Positions 18,844 through 27,846 of a DNA stretch of 64,000 bases are shown one piece after another. Below the pieces are notes generated by a model. It saw only the letters and a list, made by a program, of their open reading frames with translations. It made no database searches and was not told the origin of the DNA. The stretch is from DAINPP01 sp963667315. Its GTDB lineage: Bacteria; Thermotogota; Thermotogae; MWEM01. The first letter of the stretch is position 1; each line of letters starts with the position of its first letter. The stretch lies in contig OY763325.1 of assembly GCA_963667315.1 (NCBI GenBank), forward strand, positions 1,550,001 to 1,614,000. Direction: 5' to 3'. A program made the position numbers and the translations under genes.

Positions 18844-20377
18844 CTTTATTACCTCCAGCAGCCCAAAACATAATATCTTCCTGCGAAATATTTTTTTCTT
18901 TGTTATCAAATTCCTTTACGATTTCTCCCTCACACAAAACAAGAACCCTGTCACTCATCCCGAGAATTTCCGGTAATTCCGAAGAAACCATGATGATAGA
19001 GATTCCGGATCTTGTGAGTTCATTCATCAAGACATAAATTTCATTCTTCGCTCCCACATCAATTCCCCTTGTCGGTTCATCGATGATCAGAACTTTTGGA
19101 TTCACCAGAAGATTTCTTGCCAGAATTGCCTTCTGCTGATTTCCACCGCTCAGATTCTGTATATTTGTCTCAAGAGAGGCCGTCTTGACATTCAGTTTTT
19201 TGACAAATTCCTTGACAGAATAAATCTCCTTACTCTCATCAATCTGTACAAAGCTGACAAAATCCCTGAGACAGGCGATAGAAACGTTGCTCTTCACATC
19301 CATAGTCGGTATGATGCCAAGACTCTTCCTGTCTTCAGATAAAAATGCAAATCCGAGTTTAAGTGCATCAATCGGTGACTTGATGGCCACATCCCTGCCT
19401 TCAAGTTTAACCTTTCCATGATATTTCCCCGGAAAACCACCAAATAGACTCATCACCAATTCCGTTCTTCCCGCACCCATTAAACCGGAAAGACCAAGGA
19501 TTTCTCCCTTTCTCAAATTAAATGTGGCATCTTTCACAACTTCTTTATCAGGTGAATCGGGACTGTATACGGTAAAATTGGATACTTTAAGGATTTCTTC
19601 TCCGGTTTGTACATCACGTTTTGGGTACATATCGCTGATCTCTCGTCCAACCATCATTTCGATGATACCCGCCTGATCAATATCCTTAACTGCCTTTGTA
19701 TCAATGTTCTTTCCGTCTCGGATAACGGTTACCGAATCGGCTATACGTTCTATCTCATCCAATTTATGAGAGATATAGATACAGGTAACACCCTGTGCCT
19801 TCAATTCCGAGAGGTTTTCCATCAAAATATCTATTTCTGCATCTGTCAAAGCTGCAGATGGTTCATCAAGAATCAGAATTCTGGCATTCTTTCGCATGGC
19901 CTTGGCAATCTCTATCAACTGCTGTTTCCCGACACCGATATTTTTGATCAATGTCTTAGGCGTACAGCCCTTGATCTTGAGTCTTTCGAGCCACATCTCA
20001 GTTTCCTTGTACATATAGGCCCAGTCAATCCCAAATCTTCCAACTTTCTGATTGTTCATGAACAGATTCTCTGTGATATTCAATTCCTCAAAAAGGGCAA
20101 GCTCCTGATGAATAACAGCAATACCGGATTCTTCAGAATGTTTTATATGATGGAATTCCTTTTTTTCACCGTTGATTAATATGTCACCCTCATAACTCTT
20201 ATATGGATAAACACCACTCAGGATATTGATAAGTGTTGACTTACCGGCACCATTTTCTCCGCATAACGCGTGAATCTCATTCTCTTTTACTTCAAGTGTT
20301 ACATTGTCTAAAGCCCTAACACCGGGAAAATCTTTTATAATATTTCTCATTTCCAGAAGGCTTCCCAAAATCCCCAC
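18833..20377 (-). CDS. xylG: Xylose-type ABC transporter ATPase (double cassette)
   Basis: About 511-514 residues with two ATPase cassettes. The first has GENGAGKST and LDEPSAALTDAEI. The second is degenerate in Walker A (LMGAGRTE) but has LSGGNQQKAILARNLL and IDEPTRGIDVGAKNE, as is normal for CUT2 transporters. The start is ambiguous: GTG at 20377, or TTG at 20368 after AGGTGGGG. It is second in xylFGH, after a hairpin that follows xylF. Confidence 0.88.
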   Translation of the reverse strand: MGILGSLLEMRNIIKDFPGVRALDNVTLEVKENEIHALCGENGAGKSTLINILSGVYPYKSYEGDILINGEKKEFHHIKHSEESGIAVIHQELALFEELNITENLFMNNQKVGRFGIDWAYMYKETEMWLERLKIKGCTPKTLIKNIGVGKQQLIEIAKAMRKNARILILDEPSAALTDAEIDILMENLSELKAQGVTCIYISHKLDEIERIADSVTVIRDGKNIDTKAVKDIDQAGIIEMMVGREISDMYPKRDVQTGEEILKVSNFTVYSPDSPDKEVVKDATFNLRKGEILGLSGLMGAGRTELVMSLFGGFPGKYHGKVKLEGRDVAIKSPIDALKLGFAFLSEDRKSLGIIPTMDVKSNVSIACLRDFVSFVQIDESKEIYSVKEFVKKLNVKTASLETNIQNLSGGNQQKAILARNLLVNPKVLIIDEPTRGIDVGAKNEIYVLMNELTRSGISIIMVSSELPEILGMSDRVLVLCEGEIVKEFDNKEKNISQEDIMFWAAGGNKVEK

Positions 20378-20397
20378 CTCATTTTCTTAAAAGTAAA

Positions 20398-20416
20398 GGG
20401 AGTCCTGAGGACTCCC
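20398..20416 (-). other. Hairpin between xylF and xylG
   Basis: GGGAGTCC (20398-20405) and GGACTCCC (20409-20416) form an 8-bp perfect stem with a 3-base loop, followed on the minus strand by a weak T-rich stretch. A partial terminator or 3' protector is likely, favouring the binding protein over the ATPase and permease. Confidence 0.65.
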
Positions 20417-20427
20417 ATAGATCTGAA

Positions 20428-21447
20428 TTATTTAGGCCACTTGTCTTTTGGAACGTTCTTGTAAACTTCTTCCATTGTATGGAATTCATCAGCGATAACA
20501 ACGTCCATCATGTTGTTTGCATCAACCTGGATAGGTGTAAGAAGAATTGAGGGAACTGCCTTGTATCCGTTGTCAACTGTTCCGTTTGCCCTTACGAAGA
20601 TATCCTTTTTAAGGCTAACTGCGAGGATTGCTGCCTGTGTTGCAAGATCTTTGATTGGTTTGTAAATTGTCATTGACTGTGTTCCTTCAACAATTCTCTG
20701 ACAGGAGGCAACGTCTGCATCCTGACCTGAGATTAAAACTTTTCCTGCAAGTCCCTGGTCTCTAAGAGCTTCGATAGCGCCACCAGCTGTTGAGTCGTTA
20801 GAAGCAACGATTACATCGATATCATTGTTGTTTGCTGTCAATGCATTTTCCATAATCTTCATAGCTTCCTGAGGGAGCCAGTCTTTTGCCCACTGGTCAC
20901 CAACAACAGTGATCTTTCCTGCGTCGATTAAAGGCTGGATAAGGTTCATCTGACCCTGTCTGAAAAGTTTTGCATTGTTGTCTGTTGGTGATCCACCAAG
21001 AAGGAAGAATCTACCTTCATCTTTGAATCTGAGAAGGTATTCTGCCTGTAATTCTCCAACTCTTACGTTGTCAAATGAGATATAATAATCAAGATCACAA
21101 TCCATGAGCAATCTGTCATATGCAATAACCGGAATTCCGTTTGCGTGTGCTTCTTCTACGATTCCACCCATAACTTTTCCGTTATGTGGCAAAATAACAA
21201 GTACATCGACTCCCTGTGTGATAAGATTTTCTGCCTGTGAAAGCTGAATTCCATCCTGACCGTTTGCTGACTGAACGAGAACCTTTGCGCCAAGTTTTTC
21301 AGCAGTATCAACAAAAATATCTCTGTCATGCTGCCATCTTTCAAGTCTGAGATTGTCCATTGAGAATCCAATAACAATTTCATCTTTAGCTAAAACGATA
21401 CCCACAAACATTAATGCAACTAACATAATCAACAAAAACTTCTTCAT
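20428..21447 (-). CDS. xylF: Xylose-type periplasmic sugar-binding protein
   Basis: 339 residues with a 20-residue signal peptide (ending VLA), no lipobox. XylF-type features are IGFSMDNLRLERWQHDRD, the ligand residues around YDRLLMDCDLDYYISFDN, and ASNDSTAGGAIEAL with GQDAD. It binds D-xylose or a related pentose for XylGH. First gene of the operon, with a promoter and palindromic operator about 110 bp upstream. Confidence 0.9.
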   Translation of the reverse strand: MKKFLLIMLVALMFVGIVLAKDEIVIGFSMDNLRLERWQHDRDIFVDTAEKLGAKVLVQSANGQDGIQLSQAENLITQGVDVLVILPHNGKVMGGIVEEAHANGIPVIAYDRLLMDCDLDYYISFDNVRVGELQAEYLLRFKDEGRFFLLGGSPTDNNAKLFRQGQMNLIQPLIDAGKITVVGDQWAKDWLPQEAMKIMENALTANNNDIDVIVASNDSTAGGAIEALRDQGLAGKVLISGQDADVASCQRIVEGTQSMTIYKPIKDLATQAAILAVSLKKDIFVRANGTVDNGYKAVPSILLTPIQVDANNMMDVVIADEFHTMEEVYKNVPKDKWPK

Positions 21448-21553
21448 AAAAAATCCCTCCGTTTGATTTTTTACTGCTTTAAATTGGTATTTAAAGCAAT
21501 AGTCTTTCTAATTGCGAACTCTCTAAAATCTAAATTTTTTTCTTTTCATTTAT

Positions 21554-21585
21554 TTTATTGTATCAATAAATGTTTTTGATTCCAA
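21554..21585 (-). promoter_or_regulatory. xylF promoter with palindromic operator over the -10 box
   Basis: On the minus strand TTGGAA (21580-21585), 17 bases, TACAAT (21557-21562). The -10 lies inside the perfect palindrome TTTATTG-TAT-CAATAAA (21554-21570). The same arrangement recurs at 27815-27846. A repressor bound here would block RNA polymerase; the ROK protein at 9437-10621 is the obvious candidate. Confidence 0.7.
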
Positions 21586-22037
21586 AGCTGATTATAGCCT
21601 TTTACAGTCTAAAACCCTTAAATATCATCTATAAATTTGAATTTTCAAGTTTTTTTGTAGTTTTTTAAGAAATTTTAAACAGAATTATTTTTTTGAATAA
21701 AGCAATTATAATATCGCTATTACATATATTTTTAACTTATTTTTAAATATTTTTCCTCCCTGGAGGGGAGCTTATGAAGACTGCCACAGAAGTTAATCAC
21801 TATGAGAACAATAGTTTTTTCCTTTATTCTTTAAAGGCACACTTCATCATCCAAAGCTTTTACTGCTACAAAGAGAAATTATAAACTATCCCTTCAAAAA
21901 TATTTCCCATTTACAAAACAAGAAATCATTTTTTTCATCACAGATTCAGAAGAAAAAACGATTTCATAAACTCAACATGCATTTATTTTTTAATTTATTC
22001 ATTAAAGTAAATAATTCTATTTATAACAAATAAACAT
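21586..22037. other. AT-rich intergenic region between two sugar operons
   Basis: About 450 bases with no long frame. It holds many A/T runs, a TATAAT near 21592-21597 on the minus strand without a good -35, and one short plus-strand frame with a strong ribosome site (21774-21884, listed separately). I see no RNA structure that I recognise. Confidence 0.5.
21774..21884 (+). CDS. Candidate 36-residue small protein
   Basis: ATG preceded by GGAGGGGAG (21762-21770), the strongest ribosome site in this gap, on the strand opposite to the surrounding operons. The peptide is rich in aromatic residues and has one Cys; it has no signal or membrane segment. No convincing promoter was found. It could be a real small gene, a leader peptide, or chance. 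Confidence 0.3.
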   Translation: MKTATEVNHYENNSFFLYSLKAHFIIQSFYCYKEKL

Positions 22038-22074
22038 AAAAAAAGAAAACTCCCCGACATATAGCCGAGGAGTT
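22038..22074 (-). terminator. Terminator of the second sugar ABC operon
   Basis: AACTCCCCG (22048-22056) pairs with CGAGGAGTT (22066-22074) with one mismatch. On the minus strand it is followed by TTTTCTTTTTTT (22036-22047). It lies 10 bp past the stop of the RbsB-like gene. Confidence 0.8.
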
Positions 22075-22083
22075 ATATTTAAC

Positions 22084-23055
22084 TTAGAATATTGATTCCG
22101 GTACGTAATAATCAGCTGCGTTTTCAGGTGTGATGAGTTCTGCTGCGAGGATGATCTTTGAAGGAATCTGATGCTGATAAAAACCGTTGAGCGCTTCGCC
22201 TCTGAGGGACATAACGGCCATGCTGATTCCCGTTGCAATCATGGAAGGTGGATATGTAACGTCTGCTTTTACGAGCGGATCGTTGTCCATAACCTTTTTG
22301 ATCATTTCCTTTGAACCTGCACCACCGAGGAAGAATTTGATATCATCTCTTCCTGATTCCTTGTATGCCTGAAGGACTCCCTTCAAAACGTCGTCATCCT
22401 GTGCCCATACCGCATCAATCTGGTCATATTTCTGAAGGTAATTTTCCATGATTTCGAGACCTTTCTGTGTGCTCCAATATGCCGGCTGGGAATCTAATAT
22501 TTCGATACCGGGATGCTGTGCAATTACATCGTTGAATGCGTCCACCCTTTCACTGTTGATGACACAAGGAATCCCTTCGAGAACAACAACTTTACCTTTT
22601 CCATTTAGAGCTTCTGCCATCCACTGGCCTGAAACTCTGCCGAGACCGGGATTATCTCCGGCAACGTATACGTTTTCAACCGGTTTTGTGAGGCCTCTGT
22701 CTACGGATACGATAAAAATGCCTTCGTTGTAGGCCTCTTCAACGATCGGCGTCAACGGAGCTGAATCATGTGCAAGGATAACCAGCGCATCAATTCCCTT
22801 AACCATGAGGTCTTCAACATCTCCCACCTGTTTTGCAGGACCGTTGGCTGTTACGAGGAAGAATTCAATATCAGAATCTTTTGCCTGCCAGTCTTTAATT
22901 GCCTGCTGTGCATACCATACAATTCCGCCTGTCCACCCATGATCTGCTGATGGGATTGATACCCCGATTTTTATTTTTTCTGCACCAAACATTGAACCAC
23001 CGAAAACCATCAAAACGAACATAACAACACTCAGTAAAATAATACCTTTTTTCAT
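22084..23055 (-). CDS. Ribose/xylose-type periplasmic sugar-binding protein (RbsB-like)
   Basis: 323 residues from the ATG at 23055 (AGGAGG eight bases upstream). Signal peptide of about 24 residues, no lipobox. Type-1 periplasmic fold (Peripla_BP_4): KIGVSIPSADHGWTGGIVWYAQQ and the DALVILAHDS and VSVDRGL hinge strands. It is the last gene of a five-gene operon with its own ATPase and permease. The ligand is unknown; the accompanying isomerase and dehydrogenase suggest a polyol, inositol-like or modified sugar. Confidence 0.87.
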   Translation of the reverse strand: MKKGIILLSVVMFVLMVFGGSMFGAEKIKIGVSIPSADHGWTGGIVWYAQQAIKDWQAKDSDIEFFLVTANGPAKQVGDVEDLMVKGIDALVILAHDSAPLTPIVEEAYNEGIFIVSVDRGLTKPVENVYVAGDNPGLGRVSGQWMAEALNGKGKVVVLEGIPCVINSERVDAFNDVIAQHPGIEILDSQPAYWSTQKGLEIMENYLQKYDQIDAVWAQDDDVLKGVLQAYKESGRDDIKFFLGGAGSKEMIKKVMDNDPLVKADVTYPPSMIATGISMAVMSLRGEALNGFYQHQIPSKIILAAELITPENAADYYVPESIF

Positions 23056-23093
23056 GCATAGCACCTCCTGATTTTTCCCGTTGTAGGGTTATA

Positions 23094-24053
23094 TTAATTC
23101 GTTTTTTTCTTTCTCTGAATGAGAACGGCACCGATGATGACAAGGCCCTTGACCGTTCCCTGAAGATAGGGGGATACCCCCATCATGTTCAACATGTTGT
23201 TGACAATTCCCAGAATAATTGCACCGATAACCGTTCCGAAGATCGTTCCACTCCCGCCTGACATAGCCGTTCCACCGATGATAACCGCTGCAATGGCATC
23301 CAGTTCATAGTTCTGCCCTGCGTTTGACGAACTGATGGAATTCAGTCTGGATGACAAAAGGATTGCTGTAACCGCAACCGTCACCCCGATGATGACATAG
23401 GCAAAGAAACGAACCTTGTCAATCTTGATCGCCGCATATTTTGCCACTCTTTCATTTGAACCGATGGCACAGATATATCTTCCGTATTTTGTATGATTGA
23501 GGATGAGCCAGAATAACACCGCAAGTCCAAGAAAAACCCAGACGGGAATTGGCATACCAAGAAAATATCCCATACCGAGCTCCGGAAAGAGATTACTCTG
23601 TGATCTGAATTCTCCTGCACCACTTATATAAAGGGTTAAAGAACGATAAATAGCCATCGTACCAAGCGTAACGATGAAGGGGGCAACCCTTCCTTTTGTA
23701 ACCACGAGACCGTTTAGCGCTCCAAAACCCGCACCGAGACCTATTGCTGCCAATATGGCGACAACGATCGCCCATACGCCACCACCAAGCGCATTAAGCA
23801 CCAGTATGGCGATACCGCCAACGAGAGCCGTCATGGAACCAACCGAAAGATCAATACCGCCGGTTATGATAACAAACGTCATTCCAAGTCCGATGATCCC
23901 CGTGTAGGAAACCTGTCTGAGAATATTCATGAGGTTTCTCGTCTTTAAAAAGTACGGGCTCGCAAATGCCGAAATAACAAACAAAATGATCAAAGCAAGA
24001 AGCGGTCCCCATTTTTCTGCACTGAAATTTTTAAGAATTTTTGGTGTCTTCAA
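23094..24053 (-). CDS. Sugar ABC transporter permease, RbsC type
   Basis: 319 residues with about nine membrane helices. GGIDLSVGSMTALVGG and GGTAMSGGSGTIFGTVIGA are permease signatures of the CUT2 class. The start is a TTG at 24053, two bases after the ATPase stop, with AAAGGAG upstream. Partner of the adjacent ATPase and binding protein. Confidence 0.87.
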   Translation of the reverse strand: MKTPKILKNFSAEKWGPLLALIILFVISAFASPYFLKTRNLMNILRQVSYTGIIGLGMTFVIITGGIDLSVGSMTALVGGIAILVLNALGGGVWAIVVAILAAIGLGAGFGALNGLVVTKGRVAPFIVTLGTMAIYRSLTLYISGAGEFRSQSNLFPELGMGYFLGMPIPVWVFLGLAVLFWLILNHTKYGRYICAIGSNERVAKYAAIKIDKVRFFAYVIIGVTVAVTAILLSSRLNSISSSNAGQNYELDAIAAVIIGGTAMSGGSGTIFGTVIGAIILGIVNNMLNMMGVSPYLQGTVKGLVIIGAVLIQRKKKTN

Positions 24054-24054
24054 A

Positions 24055-25548
24055 TTAAGCCACTCCTTTCAAACCCGTTGCATGCAGCATTATTTCTTCC
24101 TCATTAATCTCATTCCCCGTTAAGATTCCCGTTATTTCCCCCTCTTTCATAACGACCACCCTGGAACACATCCCGATAATCTCTTCAAGTTCGGAAGAAA
24201 TGAAGATACAAGAGATGCCTTTCTGCGCCAGTTCGTTTAGGAAATAGTAGATTTCTCGTTTAGCGTTCACATCGATTCCTCGCGTCGGCTCATCCACTAT
24301 CAGAATTTCAGGATTCGTATCAAGACTCTTCGCCAATGATACCTTCTGCTGATTCCCGCCACTGAAAAATTCAAGTGCGGTTTGCAGTGAAGCAGCTCTT
24401 ATTTTAAAACTATCCACATAATATTGTGCCTTTTCCTTCGCCTTTTTATGATCCAGCAGCACATGTGAGTAATTATCAAGGGAAGATAACGTGATATTTT
24501 TAATAATGTCAAAATTTGTGATGATACCGGTTCCCTGTCTGTCTTCAGACAAATAGGCAATCTTATGTTTAATGGCATCACCCGGATTTTTAATCAGCAC
24601 GTCATGTCCGCCGATTTTAATCGTCCCGGATATTTTTTTCCATATACCGATCAGTGTCTCGGCAACTTCAGTTCGCCCAGCACCCACAAGTCCCGCAAAT
24701 CCGAGAATTTCACCTTTTCTGAGATCAAATGAAATATTGTTCAGTTTACCTTTAACGGAAACATTCTCCACTTCAAGCACTTTCTCTTCTGTAATCTCAA
24801 GTTTTGGCGGGAAGATCTGGGAGAGTTCTCGCCCAACCATCAGAGTTGCCATTTTGTGTTCATCAACATTTTCGATATCTTCAATGACGATCTGCTGACC
24901 ATCACGTAATACCATAACCCGGTCACAAATCGTCTTGACCTCTTTTAATTTATGCGAGATATAGATGATGGTCACACCTTTTTCTCTCAACTTGTTCATG
25001 ATCGTAAACAATATTTCTATTTCAGAACCGGTTAAGACTGTCGTAGGTTCGTCCATGATGAGGAATTTACTATCATAGGCGAGAGATTTTGCAATCTCAA
25101 TCATCTGTTTCTGTGCGACACTGAGGTTTTCAATCTTTTCCTTCGGATCAATCTGAGTATGTAAATCACCAAGAAGTTCTCCGGTCTTTTCAATCATCCT
25201 TTTCTTGTCAAGAAGAACATTCTTCTTGTACTCTTTACCAAGAAATATATTTTCAAAGACCGTTAATTCTTCAATCAGGTTAAACTCCTGAGGGATTAAG
25301 GTAATCCCAAGCTTTCGTGCATTCATCGGATTAAAATCAGTTATCTTCCGATCTTCAAAATAAAGATTCCCTTCAGTGGGTGTATATATGCCGCTGATGA
25401 TTTTGATCAGTGTCGATTTACCGGCACCATTTTCTCCGATGATCCCCACAACTTCGCCTTTTTTTATATCGAGCCGGACATCGTTCAGAACCCTCACTTT
25501 TGAAAATTCCTTGCTTATACCCTCTATTCTGAGAATATTATCACTCAT
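24055..25548 (-). CDS. Sugar ABC transporter ATPase, RbsA type
   Basis: 497 residues with two cassettes. The first has GENGAGKST and MDEPTTVLTGSEI. The second has the degenerate Walker A GLVGAGRTE, the signature FSGGNQQKVSLAKSL and DEPTRGIDVNAKRE. It is a paralogue of the XylG protein at 18.8-20.4 kb. It lies 11 bp after the isomerase-like gene and 1 bp before the permease, within one operon. Confidence 0.87.
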   Translation of the reverse strand: MSDNILRIEGISKEFSKVRVLNDVRLDIKKGEVVGIIGENGAGKSTLIKIISGIYTPTEGNLYFEDRKITDFNPMNARKLGITLIPQEFNLIEELTVFENIFLGKEYKKNVLLDKKRMIEKTGELLGDLHTQIDPKEKIENLSVAQKQMIEIAKSLAYDSKFLIMDEPTTVLTGSEIEILFTIMNKLREKGVTIIYISHKLKEVKTICDRVMVLRDGQQIVIEDIENVDEHKMATLMVGRELSQIFPPKLEITEEKVLEVENVSVKGKLNNISFDLRKGEILGFAGLVGAGRTEVAETLIGIWKKISGTIKIGGHDVLIKNPGDAIKHKIAYLSEDRQGTGIITNFDIIKNITLSSLDNYSHVLLDHKKAKEKAQYYVDSFKIRAASLQTALEFFSGGNQQKVSLAKSLDTNPEILIVDEPTRGIDVNAKREIYYFLNELAQKGISCIFISSELEEIIGMCSRVVVMKEGEITGILTGNEINEEEIMLHATGLKGVA

Positions 25549-25559
25549 ATCAAGACTCC

Positions 25560-26549
25560 TTAGTCTGATTTCAACGCATCATCAAAGGCAACGCTGGACG
25601 GTTTAAAATCGACCTTCCTAACAAATTCAAGCGATTCTTTTGCCCCGTGAACCCTATCCATACCTGAATCTTCCCATTCCACTGAAAGAGGTCCCTGATA
25701 ATCCATTGCATTTAATTCCCGGATGATCTCTTCAAAATTGACATCCCCATGTCCCAGTGATCTGAAATTCCATCCCCTTCTGTTGTCACCGAATTCGATA
25801 TGTGACCCGAGAATACCGGATCGTCCGTCGAGTCTGACAGCTGCATCTTTCATATGTACATGATAGATTCTGTCGGGGAAATCCCTGATCATCAGATGAG
25901 GGGATATTCCCTGCCAGATCAGATGGCTGGGATCGAAGTTGATCCCCAGGGTTTCCCTGTATTCAAATGTCTCAAATAATTTTTGTGTGCTGTAATAATC
26001 GAAAGCGATTTCTGTCGGATGGATTTCAAGTGCGAATTTTACACCATACTTGTCAAATTCATCAAAGATGGGATCCCAGAGTTCTCGAACTTTTTCAAAC
26101 CCCTCATCCACCATTTCCTGTGACGTTTGTGGAAAAGAATACCAGAATGCCCAAATAGGTGACCCGGTAAATCCTGTGATAATGTCACAATCCATATTTC
26201 TGGCTGCCTGAGGGGCAAGTTTCATCATCTTGATTCCCCATTCTCTGATTGCTTCAGGATTTCCGGCAATATTTGCAGGGGCAAACCCATCAAGTCTTGG
26301 ATCGTATCTGTCAGCCACACATTGTCCGATAATATGGGTCCCCAAGGCCCAAGTCTTCAGATTATATTTCCTAAGAATCGTCTTTTTCTCTTCGCAATAG
26401 GTCTTGTCAGCTGCCGCTTTCTCAATATCCAAATGATCTCCCCAGCAGGCTATTTCCAAACCATCATAACCCCAATCGGAAACCATCTGACATAAAGTTT
26501 CAAAAGGCAAATCCGCCCATTGTCCCGTAAATAATGTAACCGGTCTCAT
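25560..26549 (-). CDS. TIM-barrel sugar phosphate isomerase/epimerase (IolE/xylose isomerase-like)
   Basis: 329 residues of the AP-endonuclease-2/xylose-isomerase-like fold. Metal ligands are probable in KFALEIHPTEIAFDYYS (Glu), GINFDPSHLIWQG (Asp, His), YHVHMKDAA (His) and PLSVEWEDSGMDR (Glu). Members isomerise or dehydrate sugars, inososes or keto-sugars. It is adjacent to a Gfo/Idh/MocA oxidoreductase, a common pairing for oxidising then epimerising or dehydrating a sugar or cyclitol. The exact substrate cannot be read from sequence. Confidence 0.8.
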   Translation of the reverse strand: MRPVTLFTGQWADLPFETLCQMVSDWGYDGLEIACWGDHLDIEKAAADKTYCEEKKTILRKYNLKTWALGTHIIGQCVADRYDPRLDGFAPANIAGNPEAIREWGIKMMKLAPQAARNMDCDIITGFTGSPIWAFWYSFPQTSQEMVDEGFEKVRELWDPIFDEFDKYGVKFALEIHPTEIAFDYYSTQKLFETFEYRETLGINFDPSHLIWQGISPHLMIRDFPDRIYHVHMKDAAVRLDGRSGILGSHIEFGDNRRGWNFRSLGHGDVNFEEIIRELNAMDYQGPLSVEWEDSGMDRVHGAKESLEFVRKVDFKPSSVAFDDALKSD

Positions 26550-26561
26550 TGATATTCCCCC

Positions 26562-27737
26562 TTATCCATCATATTTAAAAGAACCATCTACCCGGATACC
26601 TTTTCCGTTGCTGCTCTTCACACAATCTACAACGAATTTAATACCCCTTGTCCCATCAACAACATCCGTAAAAACATAAGCTTCATCGGGTGTTCGTCCG
26701 CTCTTTCTTGCCTTTAAGACTTCACAATAATTTCTGTAAAGGTTTCCAAAAGCCTCAAAATATCCCTCCGGATGACCCGCCGGGATTCTTGTATACATCT
26801 GAGCCTGATCGCAGACATACCCGTTACCTCTGTTCATAATCTGAACAGGTTTTCCCTTTATTGAAAGATACAGGGTATTCGGATGTTCCTGTTCCCATTC
26901 CAGACCACCCTTTGTTCCATATATCCTGATCTTCAGACCGTTCTCATTCCCGATGGCAATTTGTGATGACCAGTAAATTCCTTTTGCCCCGCCTTTATAA
27001 TCAAGACAGATTCTTGCATTGTCATCAAGTTCTCTCCCCTCAACAAAAGTATCCAGGTTTGCGGAAAGTGTCTCAATCTCAAGACCCGTGACATAATGAA
27101 CCATATTTTCTATATGCGTCCCAATATCCCCAACACAACAGGAAATACCGGCTCTTTCGGGATCAACACGCCACTTCGCCTGTAAGTTATTCGTGTCTTC
27201 TGCCCTTTCCGAAAGCCAATCCTGCGGATATTCAGCCATGATCATTCTGATATCGCCCAATTCACCCGATCGAACCATCCTTCTTGCTTCCTGAACCATC
27301 GGATAACCTGTATACGTATAAGTGACCATAAATTCAAGATCCTTTTCCTTTGCAAGAGACATCAATTCATACCCCTGCTCCACCGTGAACGCCAGCGGTT
27401 TATCACAAACAACATTAATCCCGTTTTCAAGAAAGGCTTTTGAAGCGGCATAATGCATGTTATTGGGAACCACAATCACGACAAAATCAATTCCATCTTC
27501 TCTAGAAGCCTCTTTTTCAGCCATTTCAAAAAGATTCTCATACACCCGTCCGGCTTCTACACCCCAATGTATGCCGGCTGCTTTATTCTTTTCAAAATCT
27601 CTTGAAAAACAACCGCAGACAAGATCTGCCGAATAATCAAGATCTATAGACGCCTTATGTACGGGACCGATAAAAGAACCGGGTCCACCGCCAACCATAC
27701 CGTACTTCAACCGTAAAGCTGTACTTTTTTCAGCCAT
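26562..27737 (-). CDS. Gfo/Idh/MocA-family NAD(P)-dependent oxidoreductase
   Basis: 391 residues. The N-terminal Rossmann fold has a GMVGGGPGSFIG nucleotide loop. The conserved ECDKP-type motif reads NVVCDKPLAFT (Lys catalytic). The C-terminal alpha/beta domain includes GDIGTHIENMVHYVTG with the catalytic-type Asp/His. Family members oxidise sugars, inositols and glycosides. It is the first gene of the operon, about 75 bp downstream of a promoter carrying the same palindrome as xylF, so it is probably induced with the xylose genes. Confidence 0.83.
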   Translation of the reverse strand: MAEKSTALRLKYGMVGGGPGSFIGPVHKASIDLDYSADLVCGCFSRDFEKNKAAGIHWGVEAGRVYENLFEMAEKEASREDGIDFVVIVVPNNMHYAASKAFLENGINVVCDKPLAFTVEQGYELMSLAKEKDLEFMVTYTYTGYPMVQEARRMVRSGELGDIRMIMAEYPQDWLSERAEDTNNLQAKWRVDPERAGISCCVGDIGTHIENMVHYVTGLEIETLSANLDTFVEGRELDDNARICLDYKGGAKGIYWSSQIAIGNENGLKIRIYGTKGGLEWEQEHPNTLYLSIKGKPVQIMNRGNGYVCDQAQMYTRIPAGHPEGYFEAFGNLYRNYCEVLKARKSGRTPDEAYVFTDVVDGTRGIKFVVDCVKSSNGKGIRVDGSFKYDG

Positions 27738-27814
27738 TCCTACCCCTCCAGAATTTGAAGTTATTTAATTTTATATGTTCAATGATCAATTATTATAAAA
27801 CAGGCATTATTTTG

Positions 27815-27846
27815 TTTATTGTATCAATTAATCTAACTTTTTGCAA
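27815..27846 (-). promoter_or_regulatory. Promoter with operator matching that of xylF
   Basis: On the minus strand TTGCAA (27841-27846), 17 bases, TACAAT (27818-27823). The -10 lies in TTTATTG-TAT-CAATTAA (27815-27831), identical to the xylF operator except for one base in one arm. It drives the oxidoreductase-isomerase-ABC operon. Confidence 0.7.

Noticed and set aside
21752..21767. CCTCC/GGAGG hairpin as a terminator
   Set aside because: The stem is only five bases and is explained by the ribosome site of the candidate small gene.
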